Assembly (NCBI GenBank): GCA_030651575.1
Contig: JAUSFB010000032.1
Coordinates: 396,001-460,000 of the forward strand
Origin: Phaeospirillum sp.
GTDB taxonomy: Bacteria; Pseudomonadota; Alphaproteobacteria; Rhodospirillales; Magnetospirillaceae
Direction: 5' to 3'
DNA length: 64,000 bases
This document shows positions 8,512 to 19,993 of the stretch, piece after piece (the first letter of the stretch is position 1; every line of letters starts with the position of its first letter). The notes below the pieces were generated by a model that did not search any database, was not told where the DNA came from, and worked only from the letters and a program-made list of their open reading frames with translations. Made by a program: the position numbers and the translations under genes.

Positions 8512-10572
8512 ATGCCGGTGACGCCGCTTTATTCGACCACCCTGATCCGTCTGGTGGCGGTCTTTGGCGTCGGCGTCGCCCTGGCGGTGGCCATCGCCAC
8601 ATGGGCAGCCCTAGGCGCCGGCCGTCATGAAGCAATCGTCGCCGCCCAGAACGTCACCGGCAGTCTGGCCCGTCCCCTGACCGACGCGGTGGAGCGTTCG
8701 ATCAACTCCATTGATGTAACTCTGGCCTCGGTGGTCGATCTCGTCCGTGAGGCGGGGGTCGATCATGGCAAGATCGATCTGACCGACGCAATCAGCCAGC
8801 GATTGGCGTTCACCCCGCATCTGCGACAGATCCTGGTGCTGGCGGCCGATGGACGGGTGCTGTTCGACAGCGCCAAGGTCAACGACGGCGGCCGCCTGGA
8901 TATCGCAAGTCAGATCGAAGAGCACCGGCGGGTTCCGCGTCCCCTGCTGTTCGGCCTGCCGGTGGAGGGCCGCTATATCGGCAACATCCACAAAGCAGCC
9001 GGGCAGAGTCTGGTCCCGGTCAGCCGCGCCGTGATCGCTCCTGACGGCTCCGTGGCCGCCCTAGTCGTCGCGGCGATCAATCCAGAGCATTTCAGCGGTA
9101 ATTTCGACGCCATCGAGGCGGAATCCGGGGCGCAGGTTCACTTATGGCGGTTCGATGGCGTCTTGTTGGCGGGAGCCAAGGGATCAACCGCCCTTCCTGG
9201 AACCAGCGCCGCCGATCAGCCCCTGTTTTCACATCACCTCAAGCTGGCGGAAATGGGGACCTTCATCGATGGCGACGGGCACGAGCTCCGCCGCATCACC
9301 AGTTACCGCAGCACCTTGTCCTGGCCGCTGGTGGTCAGCGTCAACCTTCCGATCGACAAAGCCCTGGCCGACTGGCGCGGCAATGCCGCACAGGTCGGCC
9401 GACCAGTGGCGCTGGTGATCCTGGTGGTGCTGGGGCTGACGGTGGTGCTGGTGCGGACCCTGGCCAGACGGGCGCGCGACGAGGCAAGGCTGCGACTCAG
9501 CGATCTGGTTCTGGCCAATGTCTCCAACGGCGTCACCATCGCCGACGCCACCGCCCCGGACTTTCCGCTGCTTTACGTCAATCCGGCGTTTGAACGCATC
9601 ACCGGCTACGACGCCAAGCACGCGATCGGCCGCAATGCCCGTTTTCTCCATTCCGACGATGCCTGCCAGGAGGGGTTGGACGCCATTCGTACCGCCCTGG
9701 CCGAGGGAATTCCGGTTACCGTGAAACTGCGCAACATCAGGGCCGATGGTATCGCGTTCGTGAATCAGGTTTCCCTGACGCCGGTTCGCAATGCCGCTGG
9801 CGCGATCACCCACTGGGTCGGTGTCCAGCACGACATCACCAAGGAGGAAGAGTCCCATGCGGCGCTTTCCGCCGCTTATGAGGATGTGGCCAACTACAGC
9901 GCCGATCTCGAACGCTTTTCCTTTGTGCTTGCCCATCATCTTCAAGAGCCGGCGCGCCAGATGCGGTTGCAGGCCCAGGTGCTGCTTCAGCGCCTGGGCG
10001 ACAACGCCGCACCGGCGGATCGGGAACCATCGGAGCGGATCGTCGAGGCCTCCGCCCGCCTGATCGGGTTGCTGCGCGACGTGCAGACCTACCTGGCGGT
10101 CGAACGCCTGCCGCTCGACGGGCCTCCGGGCTCTCCCCATCAAGCACTCGATACCGCGGTTGACTGGTTCAGGGAGCGGGCTCCCGATGGGGTTCTGCTG
10201 CTGGACAAGGACGATCTGCCAAAGGTCGGAATGTCGCAGAAGCGTCTTGACGACCTGTTCGAGATTCTGGTGGAGAACACGGTTCACTTCCACCACCCCG
10301 AGCGACCACCGCATATCAAGGTGACGGTGGAGTCCCAGGATAAATTCTGGCTGTTCCGCTTTGCCGATAACGGCATCGGAATCGAGCCCTGTTTCTTCGA
10401 GCGGATTTTCATTCCGTTGGAACGGCTCCGGCACCGCAGCGACCTGACCGGAACCGGCATTGGTCTGGCGGTGGCGCGGCGGATCGTCGAGGCGGCGCGT
10501 GGCCGGATCTGGGTGGAATCCGATGGCGCCAGCGGATCGACCTTCCTGTTCACCCTGCCGAAAGCCAAGTAG
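8512..10572 (+). CDS. Membrane sensor histidine kinase with LOV-like PAS domain
   Basis: About 686 residues. Order: membrane helix (10-35), a large periplasmic Cache-type sensor region, second membrane helix (about 297-320), a PAS domain (330-443), HisKA (about 460-530) and HATPase (to the end, with ADNGIGIEP and GTGIGLAVARRIVE). The PAS domain looks like a LOV domain (VNPAFERITGYD...GRNARFL), but the photoactive Cys of GRNCRF is Ala. The phosphoacceptor segment is LAHHLQEPAR: the usual acidic residue after the His is a second His. The start is uncertain: ATG 8512 (used) or ATG 8443, neither with a strong ribosome site. It is divergent from the orphan binding protein. No response regulator is adjacent. 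Confidence 0.87.
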   Translation: MPVTPLYSTTLIRLVAVFGVGVALAVAIATWAALGAGRHEAIVAAQNVTGSLARPLTDAVERSINSIDVTLASVVDLVREAGVDHGKIDLTDAISQRLAFTPHLRQILVLAADGRVLFDSAKVNDGGRLDIASQIEEHRRVPRPLLFGLPVEGRYIGNIHKAAGQSLVPVSRAVIAPDGSVAALVVAAINPEHFSGNFDAIEAESGAQVHLWRFDGVLLAGAKGSTALPGTSAADQPLFSHHLKLAEMGTFIDGDGHELRRITSYRSTLSWPLVVSVNLPIDKALADWRGNAAQVGRPVALVILVVLGLTVVLVRTLARRARDEARLRLSDLVLANVSNGVTIADATAPDFPLLYVNPAFERITGYDAKHAIGRNARFLHSDDACQEGLDAIRTALAEGIPVTVKLRNIRADGIAFVNQVSLTPVRNAAGAITHWVGVQHDITKEEESHAALSAAYEDVANYSADLERFSFVLAHHLQEPARQMRLQAQVLLQRLGDNAAPADREPSERIVEASARLIGLLRDVQTYLAVERLPLDGPPGSPHQALDTAVDWFRERAPDGVLLLDKDDLPKVGMSQKRLDDLFEILVENTVHFHHPERPPHIKVTVESQDKFWLFRFADNGIGIEPCFFERIFIPLERLRHRSDLTGTGIGLAVARRIVEAARGRIWVESDGASGSTFLFTLPKAK

Positions 10573-10582
10573 GCAAGGCGCG

Positions 10583-11887
10583 TTACCCGAACGGGTCGTC
10601 GCAGCCGCCGCACATGGGAACGCCCTTGACGTCGCCCTGGCGAAAACCGTCGAGGATGCCGCGATAGGCTTCGCCGTTACGGATCTCCGCCAATCCCTGC
10701 TCCATGATATTACCGATCCGAAGCTGGGCATTGGAATCGTAGCAGCCGCAGGCAGTGACGGTTCCGTCGCAGAACACCCCGACCGCCTTGAGGAATATGC
10801 GGCACGGCATCAGACGATGGTGGTCGATGTTCTTCAGCGACCAAACGCCATGTTTGTCATGGAAGCTGCCGCTTTGAACCGATCCGCCAAAGTTGTTGGC
10901 CGCCACGGTCCAGACTTCGTCGATGCCGTGGCCGGCGAGAAAGGCCTTGGTCTTGCGTAAATTCTCCTGCCAATCGCCCATGCCTACCGCCTTGACGCAA
11001 AAACGGGTCTTGGTGCCCTTCAGCGCCTTGTGCACCGCCTTCAGATTGGCCAGAGTCCGCTCGAATTTGGCGCCCACATAAATGCTCTCATAGCTTTTGG
11101 CGTCCCAGCCGGCGAAGGAGAACTGAAGGTAGGACAGGCCGAGGCCGGCGAGGCGCTGGATCCGCTCCGGATTGAACGGCGTGCCGTTGGTGACGATCCC
11201 CACATCGAAGCCCTCGGCTACGGCGCGCTCCAGCATCTCGAAAATCTCGGGATGCAAGAACGGCTCGCCCTGACCGGCCAGGATATGCATGGGCTTGACG
11301 CCGCTGGTCTTGGCCTCGGCGATCACCCGCTCGAATACCGGCCACTCCATGAAGCCGGAATTGTCCTTCCAGATTTCCCAACCGCACATGGTGCAGTGCA
11401 GATTGCAACGGCGGCTGAGCTGGACATAGATTTCGTAGGGAACCAACTTGCGACGCTCGGCTGGGGCGATCACCAGGGCGCGGGCCTTGGCCAACTGAGC
11501 GGCCGAAGCCGGGGCGTGGCCGGCTTCATCGAGGGCGACGCCGGCCAGATAGGCGATACGGCCCGACTGGGGCTGCGCCCTTACAGCGGGCTCCAACAGC
11601 GCCAAGGCCTCCTGCGGCCGGTTCTGGGCGACCAGACAGCCGGCCAACCCGACCATGGTGTCCATATGGCCCGGAACGACGGCCAGCACGGAGCGGAAAA
11701 GAGGTTCCGCTTCGGCTGGCCGCTCCAGCATCAGCAGCAACCCGGCGCGACGATAATCGGCCTCTGGATTCCCGGACAGTTTTTTCAGAACCTGGACAGC
11801 CTCGTCCAGCATCTGACCTTCCATCAGATGCTGGGCCTTGGCCAGCAGAGCGGCGGCATCGGGGAGGCGGGCTGCTTTCTTTGTCAT
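10583..11887 (-). CDS. TPR-radical SAM protein with SPASM-type C-terminus
   Basis: 434 residues. The first 130 are TPR-like helical repeats (pattern of Ala/Leu-rich pairs such as QEALALLEPAVRAQP). Then comes a radical SAM core with the cluster motif CNLHCTMC (about residues 159-166), a GQGEPFLHPE SAM-contact strand, VTNGT, and a C-terminal Cys-rich segment (CDGTVTACGCYD, then CGGC near the end), which matches the extra Fe-S site of SPASM proteins. Such enzymes modify peptides or small molecules or mature enzyme subunits. The substrate is not evident and no precursor peptide gene is adjacent. It is convergent with the kinase gene to its left and divergent from the hybrid kinase. Confidence 0.88.
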   Translation of the reverse strand: MTKKAARLPDAAALLAKAQHLMEGQMLDEAVQVLKKLSGNPEADYRRAGLLLMLERPAEAEPLFRSVLAVVPGHMDTMVGLAGCLVAQNRPQEALALLEPAVRAQPQSGRIAYLAGVALDEAGHAPASAAQLAKARALVIAPAERRKLVPYEIYVQLSRRCNLHCTMCGWEIWKDNSGFMEWPVFERVIAEAKTSGVKPMHILAGQGEPFLHPEIFEMLERAVAEGFDVGIVTNGTPFNPERIQRLAGLGLSYLQFSFAGWDAKSYESIYVGAKFERTLANLKAVHKALKGTKTRFCVKAVGMGDWQENLRKTKAFLAGHGIDEVWTVAANNFGGSVQSGSFHDKHGVWSLKNIDHHRLMPCRIFLKAVGVFCDGTVTACGCYDSNAQLRIGNIMEQGLAEIRNGEAYRGILDGFRQGDVKGVPMCGGCDDPFG

Positions 11888-11948
11888 GATAGCGGCATCC
11901 TACCACTGCATTCCGTCCGACTTCCATGGGGACATCCACTGGGGCATT

Positions 11949-14900
11949 ATGAGCGCCGCTTCAACGAACGGGGGGAACGGGCGCGTGGCTGGCGCTTTGG
12001 CTGACAAGAGCAGTACGGGCCGCTGGCGCTTTGGCATCCGCGCCAAGCTGGTCGTGGCGGTGGGCGCCGTGGCCGGCATGATCCTGGTCGCCAGTATCTT
12101 GACCTGGTTCAGTTATTCCGAGATCGAACGTTTGCTGGCGGCGGTGACGCGCACCAACCTGCCCAGCGTATCGAACGCCCTGAAGCTGTCGGAAGCGACC
12201 GCGCGTCTGGCGGCGGCGGCGCCAGCGCTGGACGGCTCTCAGTCGCAATTCCAGCGCCAAAGCAATTTCGTCGCCCTGCAACAGCAGACCGAACGCCTGC
12301 TGACCCTGATCGATCATCTGGCCAACACCGCCACCGATACCGGCCGGGTCGAGGAACTCCGCGCGATGATCGCCGCCTTTGGCGACAACGTGGTCGATCG
12401 GAACATCCTGGTGGACAAAAGGCTGCAACTGGTCGAGCGCGGCCGGTCGCTGGCCGAGGTCATCACCGGCCTCGACCTTGAAATTCACCGTTCCACCGAG
12501 GGGCTGGCCACCGACCAGACCCTGGCGGTGGTGGTGCTAGCCTCCAATTATCTGCGCGAGGCGGTGGTTGCCCCCGACCTCGAAAAAGTCGGGGACCTGC
12601 GCAGCGCCTATGAGGAACAGGTCCGCCGCCTCCCCATGCTGATCGACGCGGCCGGCGACGGTCCCCGCATGGTGCGGGCGCGCGAACTGACACGCCGGGT
12701 GCTGGCGCTGGGCACCGGCCCGGAGAACGTCTTCGAGCTGCGCAGCCTCCAGATGCTGACCATCGCCCGTCTGGCCGCCGCCAATGACGAAGGCCGCGAT
12801 CTGGTGGCACGCACCTCCTCGGCGGTGGGCCGTCTGGTGTCCAGCGCCGAGGCCGACGCCGCCGAGAACGAGCGGCGCACCGAAGCGGCGGTCTCCATCG
12901 GGCGCCAGACCCTGCTGGTGGTGGCCATGCTGACCTTCTTCGGCCCGCTGCTGTTCGTCTGGCTGTATCTCGGACGCAATCTGGTGTCGCGGCTGACTGG
13001 ACTGGCCGAGTCCATGCACCGCATCGTCGAAGGCGATTTCCAGGCCCCCATCGTCGGCACGGGAAATGACGAGATCGCCGATATGGCGGCCGAACTGGTG
13101 GTGTTTCGCGACGCCATGGCCAAGGTGCAGGAATCCAGCCGCGCCCTGATGGCGAGCGAAGAGCGCCTGCGCCGCATCCTCGACACCTCGCCGCTGGCGC
13201 TGGCGATTTCGCGAGTGTCGGACAGCGTCATCATTTCGGTCAATCCCCGCTGGTCCGAGCTGTACCTGATCCCCGAGGCCGACGCTATCGGGGGCAGGGT
13301 CTCCGTATGCTACGCGGATCCCGTGAACCGCTCCCGTCTGGTGGAACTGGTGCGTCAGCGCGGCTTTGTGCCTGGCTTTGAGTGCCGGATGCGGGCCAGC
13401 AATGGGCACGAGTTCTGGGCCATGCTGTCCGCCGCCCAGATCGAGATGGACGGCGAGCCGGCGGTGATCGTGTCCTCCACCGACATCACCCGCCACAAGG
13501 AAGAAGAAGCGGCCCTGGCCGAGGCCAAGCAGATGGCCGAGGACGCCAGTCAGGCCAAATCCCTGTTCCTGGCCACCATGAGCCACGAAATCCGCACTCC
13601 CATGAACGGGGTGCTGACCATGGCGCATCTGCTGGAAGACATGCCGCTGCCGGCCGAACAGCGGGAAATGGCCCGCGTCATCCGCGACTCGGCCACTTCG
13701 CTGCTGACGATCATCAACGATATTCTCGACTTCTCGAAAATCGAGGCGGGTAAGCTTGAACTCGAAATCGTCGAAATATCGGTGGTGGATCTGGTCGAAG
13801 GCGTGGCCGAACTGTTGACCCTGCGCGCCCAGGAAAAGGGCATCGGCCTGATCACCTATGTGGACCCCAGCCTGCCCGACCGCCTGCTGGGCGATCCGGT
13901 CCGGCTGCGCCAGATCATCACCAACCTCGCCGGCAACTCCATCAAGTTCACCGACAAGGGATATGTCCGGATCAGCGTCAAGGCGGTGGATGGCCGCGAG
14001 CGGCCGATCCGGCTGCAAATCTCGGTCACCGATACCGGGATCGGGCTGGATTCCGAACAACAGGCCCGCCTGTTCGAACCCTTCATGCAGGCCGATGTCA
14101 CCATCTCCAGGCGCTATGGCGGCACCGGCCTGGGCCTATCCATCTGCCGCCGTCTGGTGGCGATCATGAATGGCGATATCGGCGTCGCCAGCAATATGGG
14201 AAACGGATCGACCTTTTGGTTCACCGTCCCCCTGGCGGTGGCGGAGGACCAGCCCGAGACGGGACCGGACCTGTCGGGAATCGCCGTACTGGTCCTGGCC
14301 GAGGGGCCGGTGGCGGCAGAGTGCATTCGCCAATATCTCGGCCATTTCGGTGCCCAGGTGGCGGTGGTGGCCTCCACCGAGGGCGCCTTGGCGGCGGTAC
14401 GGGCGGCGGCCTTGGCGGGATGGACCTATGACGTGGCGCTGCTGGACGCCAGCCAGGACTACCGCAGCCGCCTGGGAGTGGCCGGCGCCCTGTTGTCCTC
14501 CACTGGCGACGAAGCCCCGATGCAGGTGGTGATGATCGCAGCCCACGACGCCTACCCCATCGCCTCGGCCGAGGTGCGCAATGGCAGCCTGTTCGCGGTA
14601 CTGCCCAAGCCGGTAAGACGGCGCAGGCTATGGCGCACCGTGGCTGCGGCGGTAGGGCGCGGAGTGGTCGAGGCCGAGGAACATGGCTCCACCGGACTCG
14701 ACGAGGCCTGGGCGCCGCCTTCCATCGAGGCCGCCGCCGCCGCCGGAACCCTGATCCTGGTCGCCGAGGACAACCCCACCAACAAGGTGGTGATCCGCCA
14801 CCTGATGGATCGGCTGGGCTATGCCATCGAAGTGGTGGCCAACGGGGCCGAAGCCTGGGAAAACATGCAAATCCGCGATTACGGCCTGCTGCTGACCGAC

Positions 14901-15533
14901 TGCCATATGCCCGAAATGGATGGCTACGAGTTGACCCAGCGGGTCCGGGAATGGGAGGTGGAAACCGGGCACCACATGCCCATCGTCGCCCTGACCGCCG
15001 ACGCGCTGTCCGGAACGGCCCGGCGCTGCCAGGATTGCGGCATGGACGGCTTCCTGGCGAAGCCGATCGATCTGGTCCAGTTGGACGGCACCATCCGTCG
15101 CCTGCTGCCGGGCACGGTCGCCTTGCGGCGCCGGCGCGGCGCGGCGGACGAGGAAGCCCCCGCCCCAAGACCGGAGATGCCGGAACCGATCCCCGATCCG
15201 ATCCTTCCCATCCTCGATCTCGGCCCCATGCGTCAGATCTTTGGCGAAATCGGCGATGACGTCCGCGAGTTGTTGCAGCTGTTCATCGATACCACCCAGC
15301 CTCTGGTCGATGATCTGGACAACGCCCTTTGCGCCGACGACGCGGTGATGGCCAGGGAAGCCGCTCACTCTGCCAAGGGAGCAGCCAACAGCGCCGGCGC
15401 ATTCCGTTTCGCCCAGCTCTGCGCCGAGGCCGAATCCGCCTGCGCCGCGAACAACCTGAATCTGGCGGCAACCCTGCTGGGGCCGGTCCGGCGGGCCTTT
15501 GCCGAAATCCGCGCCGCGGTCGCGGCGGTCTGA
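11949..15533 (+). CDS. TorS-like hybrid histidine kinase (HAMP-PAS-HisKA-HATPase-REC-REC-HPt)
   Basis: 1194 residues. Order: membrane helix (33-53), helical periplasmic sensor like that of TorS, second membrane helix (320-345), HAMP, PAS (404-517), HisKA with MSHEIRTP (His about 546), HATPase (to 760), a first receiver (775-897), a second canonical receiver (934-1054, phospho-Asp in [12 protein letters not shown], about 984) and an HPt domain (1091-1194, His about 1140 in AHSAKGAA). The first receiver is degraded: the acidic pocket is replaced (VLVLAEGP), although an Asp remains in LLDASQD. The chain contains a full internal phosphorelay, so the partner is probably a separate response regulator elsewhere. 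ATG 11949 is chosen because it precedes the membrane helix by about 30 residues. Confidence 0.92.
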   Translation: MSAASTNGGNGRVAGALADKSSTGRWRFGIRAKLVVAVGAVAGMILVASILTWFSYSEIERLLAAVTRTNLPSVSNALKLSEATARLAAAAPALDGSQSQFQRQSNFVALQQQTERLLTLIDHLANTATDTGRVEELRAMIAAFGDNVVDRNILVDKRLQLVERGRSLAEVITGLDLEIHRSTEGLATDQTLAVVVLASNYLREAVVAPDLEKVGDLRSAYEEQVRRLPMLIDAAGDGPRMVRARELTRRVLALGTGPENVFELRSLQMLTIARLAAANDEGRDLVARTSSAVGRLVSSAEADAAENERRTEAAVSIGRQTLLVVAMLTFFGPLLFVWLYLGRNLVSRLTGLAESMHRIVEGDFQAPIVGTGNDEIADMAAELVVFRDAMAKVQESSRALMASEERLRRILDTSPLALAISRVSDSVIISVNPRWSELYLIPEADAIGGRVSVCYADPVNRSRLVELVRQRGFVPGFECRMRASNGHEFWAMLSAAQIEMDGEPAVIVSSTDITRHKEEEAALAEAKQMAEDASQAKSLFLATMSHEIRTPMNGVLTMAHLLEDMPLPAEQREMARVIRDSATSLLTIINDILDFSKIEAGKLELEIVEISVVDLVEGVAELLTLRAQEKGIGLITYVDPSLPDRLLGDPVRLRQIITNLAGNSIKFTDKGYVRISVKAVDGRERPIRLQISVTDTGIGLDSEQQARLFEPFMQADVTISRRYGGTGLGLSICRRLVAIMNGDIGVASNMGNGSTFWFTVPLAVAEDQPETGPDLSGIAVLVLAEGPVAAECIRQYLGHFGAQVAVVASTEGALAAVRAAALAGWTYDVALLDASQDYRSRLGVAGALLSSTGDEAPMQVVMIAAHDAYPIASAEVRNGSLFAVLPKPVRRRRLWRTVAAAVGRGVVEAEEHGSTGLDEAWAPPSIEAAAAAGTLILVAEDNPTNKVVIRHLMDRLGYAIEVVANGAEAWENMQIRDYGLLLTDCHMPEMDGYELTQRVREWEVETGHHMPIVALTADALSGTARRCQDCGMDGFLAKPIDLVQLDGTIRRLLPGTVALRRRRGAADEEAPAPRPEMPEPIPDPILPILDLGPMRQIFGEIGDDVRELLQLFIDTTQPLVDDLDNALCADDAVMAREAAHSAKGAANSAGAFRFAQLCAEAESACAANNLNLAATLLGPVRRAFAEIRAAVAAV

Positions 15534-15571
15534 TACCGAGATATCGGTGAGCCAGAGTCCAGGCAAGACGA

Positions 15572-15598
15572 AAGCCGCGCCCGGTCAGGGCGCGGCTT
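15572..15598 (-). terminator. rpmJ terminator hairpin
   Basis: AAGCCGCGCCC and GGGCGCGGCTT form a perfect 11-bp stem around a 5-base loop. Read on the minus strand, the stem ends in a short T-run (GGCTTT) 43 bases after the rpmJ stop. It also sits 39 bases after the convergent hybrid-kinase gene and could stop both. Confidence 0.75.
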
Positions 15599-15640
15599 GC
15601 TTCGATCAGTGCCGAAAACGGCCGATCAGGCGTCCAGGGT

Positions 15641-15766
15641 TTAGCCCTGGCGGGCCTTGAAGCGCGGGTTGGTCTTGTTGATGACGTAGACCCGGCCCTT
15701 ACGGCGGACGATACGGCAATTCTTGTCGCGCAGCTTAGCCGACTTCAGCGAGTTGCGAATCTTCAT
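15641..15766 (-). CDS. rpmJ: 50S ribosomal protein L36
   Basis: 41 residues beginning [20 protein letters not shown] and ending NPRFKARQG, the alphaproteobacterial form of L36. The single Cys, without the Cys-x2-Cys...Cys-x4-His set, shows that it is the zinc-independent (C-minus) type. It binds 23S rRNA in the large subunit. The gene stands alone rather than in the spc ribosomal operon, as is usual for this type, and has its own terminator. Confidence 0.97.
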
Positions 15767-15943
15767 GGTACGACTTCCTCAAAGATATTGGCCGCCCAAA
15801 AGAAGGGTGCGCGACCGCAGGCCGGGAAAGTACGGAAACCAGGGAGGGCTGTCAACAGCCCCATGACGGATATTTCCGAAAAATTCATATATTTTGTGCC
15901 GACGGCCTCGAAAATAGGTCCGGCGTCGAGCTATAGTGTCGCC

Positions 15944-16735
15944 ATGCTGACATTCCTTCCCGATTCCCCTCCCATGCCACCGGCCTTCGAGACCCAGGCC
16001 GGAGACGACGACGCCAGGGTGCTGGTGGTCTGCGATCACGCGTCCTCGACGATACCGCCGGACCTGGGCGACCTCGGCCTCGGAGTCGCCCAGCGCCTCT
16101 GCCATGTCGCCTGGGATATCGGCGCGGCCGAGGTTGCGCGCCGCCTCGCGCGGCGGCTGGGCTGCCCGATGGTGCTGGCCGGAATCAGCCGGCTGGTGAT
16201 CGACTGCAACCGTCACCCCGGTGATCCTTCCTCCATTCCGGCCAGCTCCTGCGGCGTCGAGATTCCGGGCAACGACGGACTGGATGAGGCCGAGGCGCTT
16301 CACCGGGCCAAGCGCTGGTTCTGGCCCTATCATACCGAGATCGGCGACCGTATCGGCCAATTATGGCGTTACGGCCAGCCACCGGCGGTGGTGGCGATCC
16401 ACAGTTTCACTCCCCGCATCAACGGCAATCCGCCACGGCCCTGGCATGTGGGCGTGCTGTGGAATCGCGATCCGCGCATGGCCAAACCGCTGCTCCATGC
16501 GCTGTCCAGGCGTCATGGGCTGGTGGTCGGAGACAACCAGCCCTATTCCGGGCGCGAGATCAACTACACCCTCGACACCCATGCCGGGGCCGCCGGCCTG
16601 CCCAATGTGTCCTTCGAAATCCGCCAAGACCTGCTGTCGGACGAAGCCGGGTGCGAGCAATGGGCCGCAATCCTGGCCGAGGCACTGACGCCGGTTCTGG
16701 CCGATCCCAGGCTCTACCGCGCCGAAGTCTATTGA
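15944..16735 (+). CDS. N-formylglutamate amidohydrolase family protein
   Basis: 263 residues of the FGase family (HutG-like), zinc-dependent amidohydrolases that release formate from N-formylglutamate or related N-acyl amino acids. Seen: VVCDHASSTIPP near residue 28 (metal His), a conserved Asn/Arg-containing ISRLVIDCNRHP near 85, VAIHSFTPRING near 145 and GREINYTLDTHAG near 205. No other histidine-degradation genes lie nearby, so the physiological substrate is uncertain. ATG 15944 is used; in-frame ATGs upstream fall in the AT-rich region that must contain the divergent rpmJ promoter. Confidence 0.85.
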   Translation: MLTFLPDSPPMPPAFETQAGDDDARVLVVCDHASSTIPPDLGDLGLGVAQRLCHVAWDIGAAEVARRLARRLGCPMVLAGISRLVIDCNRHPGDPSSIPASSCGVEIPGNDGLDEAEALHRAKRWFWPYHTEIGDRIGQLWRYGQPPAVVAIHSFTPRINGNPPRPWHVGVLWNRDPRMAKPLLHALSRRHGLVVGDNQPYSGREINYTLDTHAGAAGLPNVSFEIRQDLLSDEAGCEQWAAILAEALTPVLADPRLYRAEVY

Positions 16736-16766
16736 ACAGCCGCGCCATCATGGTGGAGTGACGACC

Positions 16767-17684
16767 ATGCCGTTCGACACCGCCCTCGCGGTCAAGCTGG
16801 CGCCGCTTTATCTGCTGGTCGCCATCGGCTTCGCGCTGGGTCGCTTGTTCGATGTCAAGGGCCAGGACCTGGGCAAGCTGGCGCTGTTCGTGCTGTCGCC
16901 GGCGGTGGTGTTCAAGGGCTTCGTCTCCGCCGATCTTCACGGCGCGCTGCTGGCCCTGCCCTTCGCGGTGTTCGGCCTGTGCAGTCTGGTAGCGTTGAGC
17001 CTGCAACCGCTGGCGGGGCGGTTTTGGCGCGACGGCCGCGAACGGATCGCCAGCTTTGCCTCAGGCACCGGCAATACCGGCTTTTTCGGCATTCCCGCCT
17101 GCCTGTCGCTGATCGGGCCGGAGGCGTTGCCCTTCGTGGTGATGGTGTCGTTCGGGGCCACCGCCTACGAGAACTCGGTGGGATTTTTCACCGTCGCCCG
17201 CTCGGAGGCCTCGGTGGGCGGCGCCCTGTTGCGGGTGCTGAAATATCCCGGACTGCATGCCTGCTGGCTGGGAGCCCTCCTCAACCTCACCGGGACCAAG
17301 ACGCCGGTTCCGGTGATGCAAACGGTGGAGATCCTCAGCGGCGGCTTCGTGCCGGTGGGGATGATGATCGTCGGCCTGGGGCTGGCGCAGATCCGCCGGC
17401 TTCGCCTCGACCTCGGCTTCATCGCCTTTGCCTTCCTGGCGAAATTCGCCATCTGGCCGGTGCTGGCGCTGGCCTTCATCTGGGCCGACACCCGCTGGCT
17501 GCACGGCTTCGGCCGGGTCGGCCATCAGGTGATCCTGATCGAATCGCTGACCCCCATGGCGGCAGTGACGGTGGTGCACGCCACCTTGCGCGACATCCAC
17601 CCCGACCGCGCCGCCATCGCGGTGGCGTTCAGCACCCTGTTCGCCCTGGTCTGGTTGCCCGTGGTCTACGGCTGGGCTTTCTGA
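16767..17684 (+). CDS. AEC family (auxin efflux carrier-type) membrane transporter
   Basis: 305 residues and ten hydrophobic segments arranged as two halves of five, typical of the AEC family, which carries malonate, malate or other organic acids. The helix-break region around GNTGFFGIPACLSL (about residue 100) is a conserved family hallmark. ATG 16767 is preferred to the in-frame GTG at 16758 because GGAG lies at the right distance before it. It follows the amidohydrolase by 31 bp and may be co-transcribed. Substrate unknown. It converges with the next gene, ending 10 bp from that gene's stop. Confidence 0.88.
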   Translation: MPFDTALAVKLAPLYLLVAIGFALGRLFDVKGQDLGKLALFVLSPAVVFKGFVSADLHGALLALPFAVFGLCSLVALSLQPLAGRFWRDGRERIASFASGTGNTGFFGIPACLSLIGPEALPFVVMVSFGATAYENSVGFFTVARSEASVGGALLRVLKYPGLHACWLGALLNLTGTKTPVPVMQTVEILSGGFVPVGMMIVGLGLAQIRRLRLDLGFIAFAFLAKFAIWPVLALAFIWADTRWLHGFGRVGHQVILIESLTPMAAVTVVHATLRDIHPDRAAIAVAFSTLFALVWLPVVYGWAF

Positions 17685-17694
17685 ACACCGCGGC

Positions 17695-18486
17695 CTATCC
17701 CTTCTCGATCACCATCTTGCGACCATGGACCGGCAGGCGATACGTCGCCCGCATCTCCTTGACGGTAAGCGAGGCTTCGAACATATGCGGCGAGCACGAG
17801 TTGTCGGCGAACATGTCCCAGTGACAGGGAATCGCCTGACTCGGCCCGACCCGGCGCACCAGTTCCGCCGCCTCCCAATGCGACAGATTGGCATAGCCGC
17901 CATTGATGGGCAGGCAGATGGCGTCGGGCCGATGCTTTGACCCGGCCTCGGCCAGCAGGTCGCACCACGCGGTATCGCCGGTAATCCACAGCTTGGGGCC
18001 GTTCCCGGCCTGGATCAGAAACCCCATATGGGTCAGGTCGCCGGCATCGGTGGGCAGGGCGAAGGTGCCGGTCAGGGTCAGGTCGCCCAATCCGGTCACC
18101 CGATTGGGCCAGCTGAGGCCGCGATCGCCTTCGGCGATGCCGGCATCCGCGAACACCTGCTGGGTGTCGCCCGGCCCCAGGAAGCCCTTGACCCGTCCCA
18201 AACGGGCGCAGGAACACAAGGTGTCGGGATCGGCATGATCCTTGTGGGAATGGGTGCAGACCAGCAGATCAGCCTCCAGCGCCTCGGGGGCCAGCAGCAA
18301 CGGCACCTGACGGGCGAGGTCAAGCCCCCGCCGGGAGGGATTGCACGAATCCGACAGATAGGGATCGACCGCGATGACCGTCCCGCCGGACGATTTCACC
18401 ATCCAGCCGTTCTGGCCGAGGAACCACAGCGCCAGCGTTCCCTTGTCCACACGGGTCTCGCGGATCTCGGCCGTCAGGGCATTCAT
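17695..18486 (-). CDS. Metallo-beta-lactamase-fold hydrolase (UlaG/NAPE-PLD-like)
   Basis: 263 residues with the zinc motif THSHKDHAD (HxHxDH, about residue 80), an upstream AVDPYLSDSC strand, LWITGDTAWCD carrying the third metal-site region near 160, and PCHWDMFAD with a late metal His near 220. The closest families are UlaG (ascorbate-6-phosphate lactonase) and bacterial NAPE-PLD/RomA-like hydrolases. The reaction is not assignable from sequence. ATG 18486 is chosen because GGGGAG lies about 9 bases upstream; an ATG six bases earlier is too close to that site. It is divergent from the response-regulator gene, 63 bp away. Confidence 0.85.
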   Translation of the reverse strand: MNALTAEIRETRVDKGTLALWFLGQNGWMVKSSGGTVIAVDPYLSDSCNPSRRGLDLARQVPLLLAPEALEADLLVCTHSHKDHADPDTLCSCARLGRVKGFLGPGDTQQVFADAGIAEGDRGLSWPNRVTGLGDLTLTGTFALPTDAGDLTHMGFLIQAGNGPKLWITGDTAWCDLLAEAGSKHRPDAICLPINGGYANLSHWEAAELVRRVGPSQAIPCHWDMFADNSCSPHMFEASLTVKEMRATYRLPVHGRKMVIEKG

Positions 18487-18549
18487 CTCCATCGTCTCCC
18501 CATGAGGGTTGCTGTTGACCTGCCCGAGGATACTGCGAACAATACCGCC

Positions 18550-19989
<1,440 letters not shown>

Positions 19990-19993
19990 AGAG

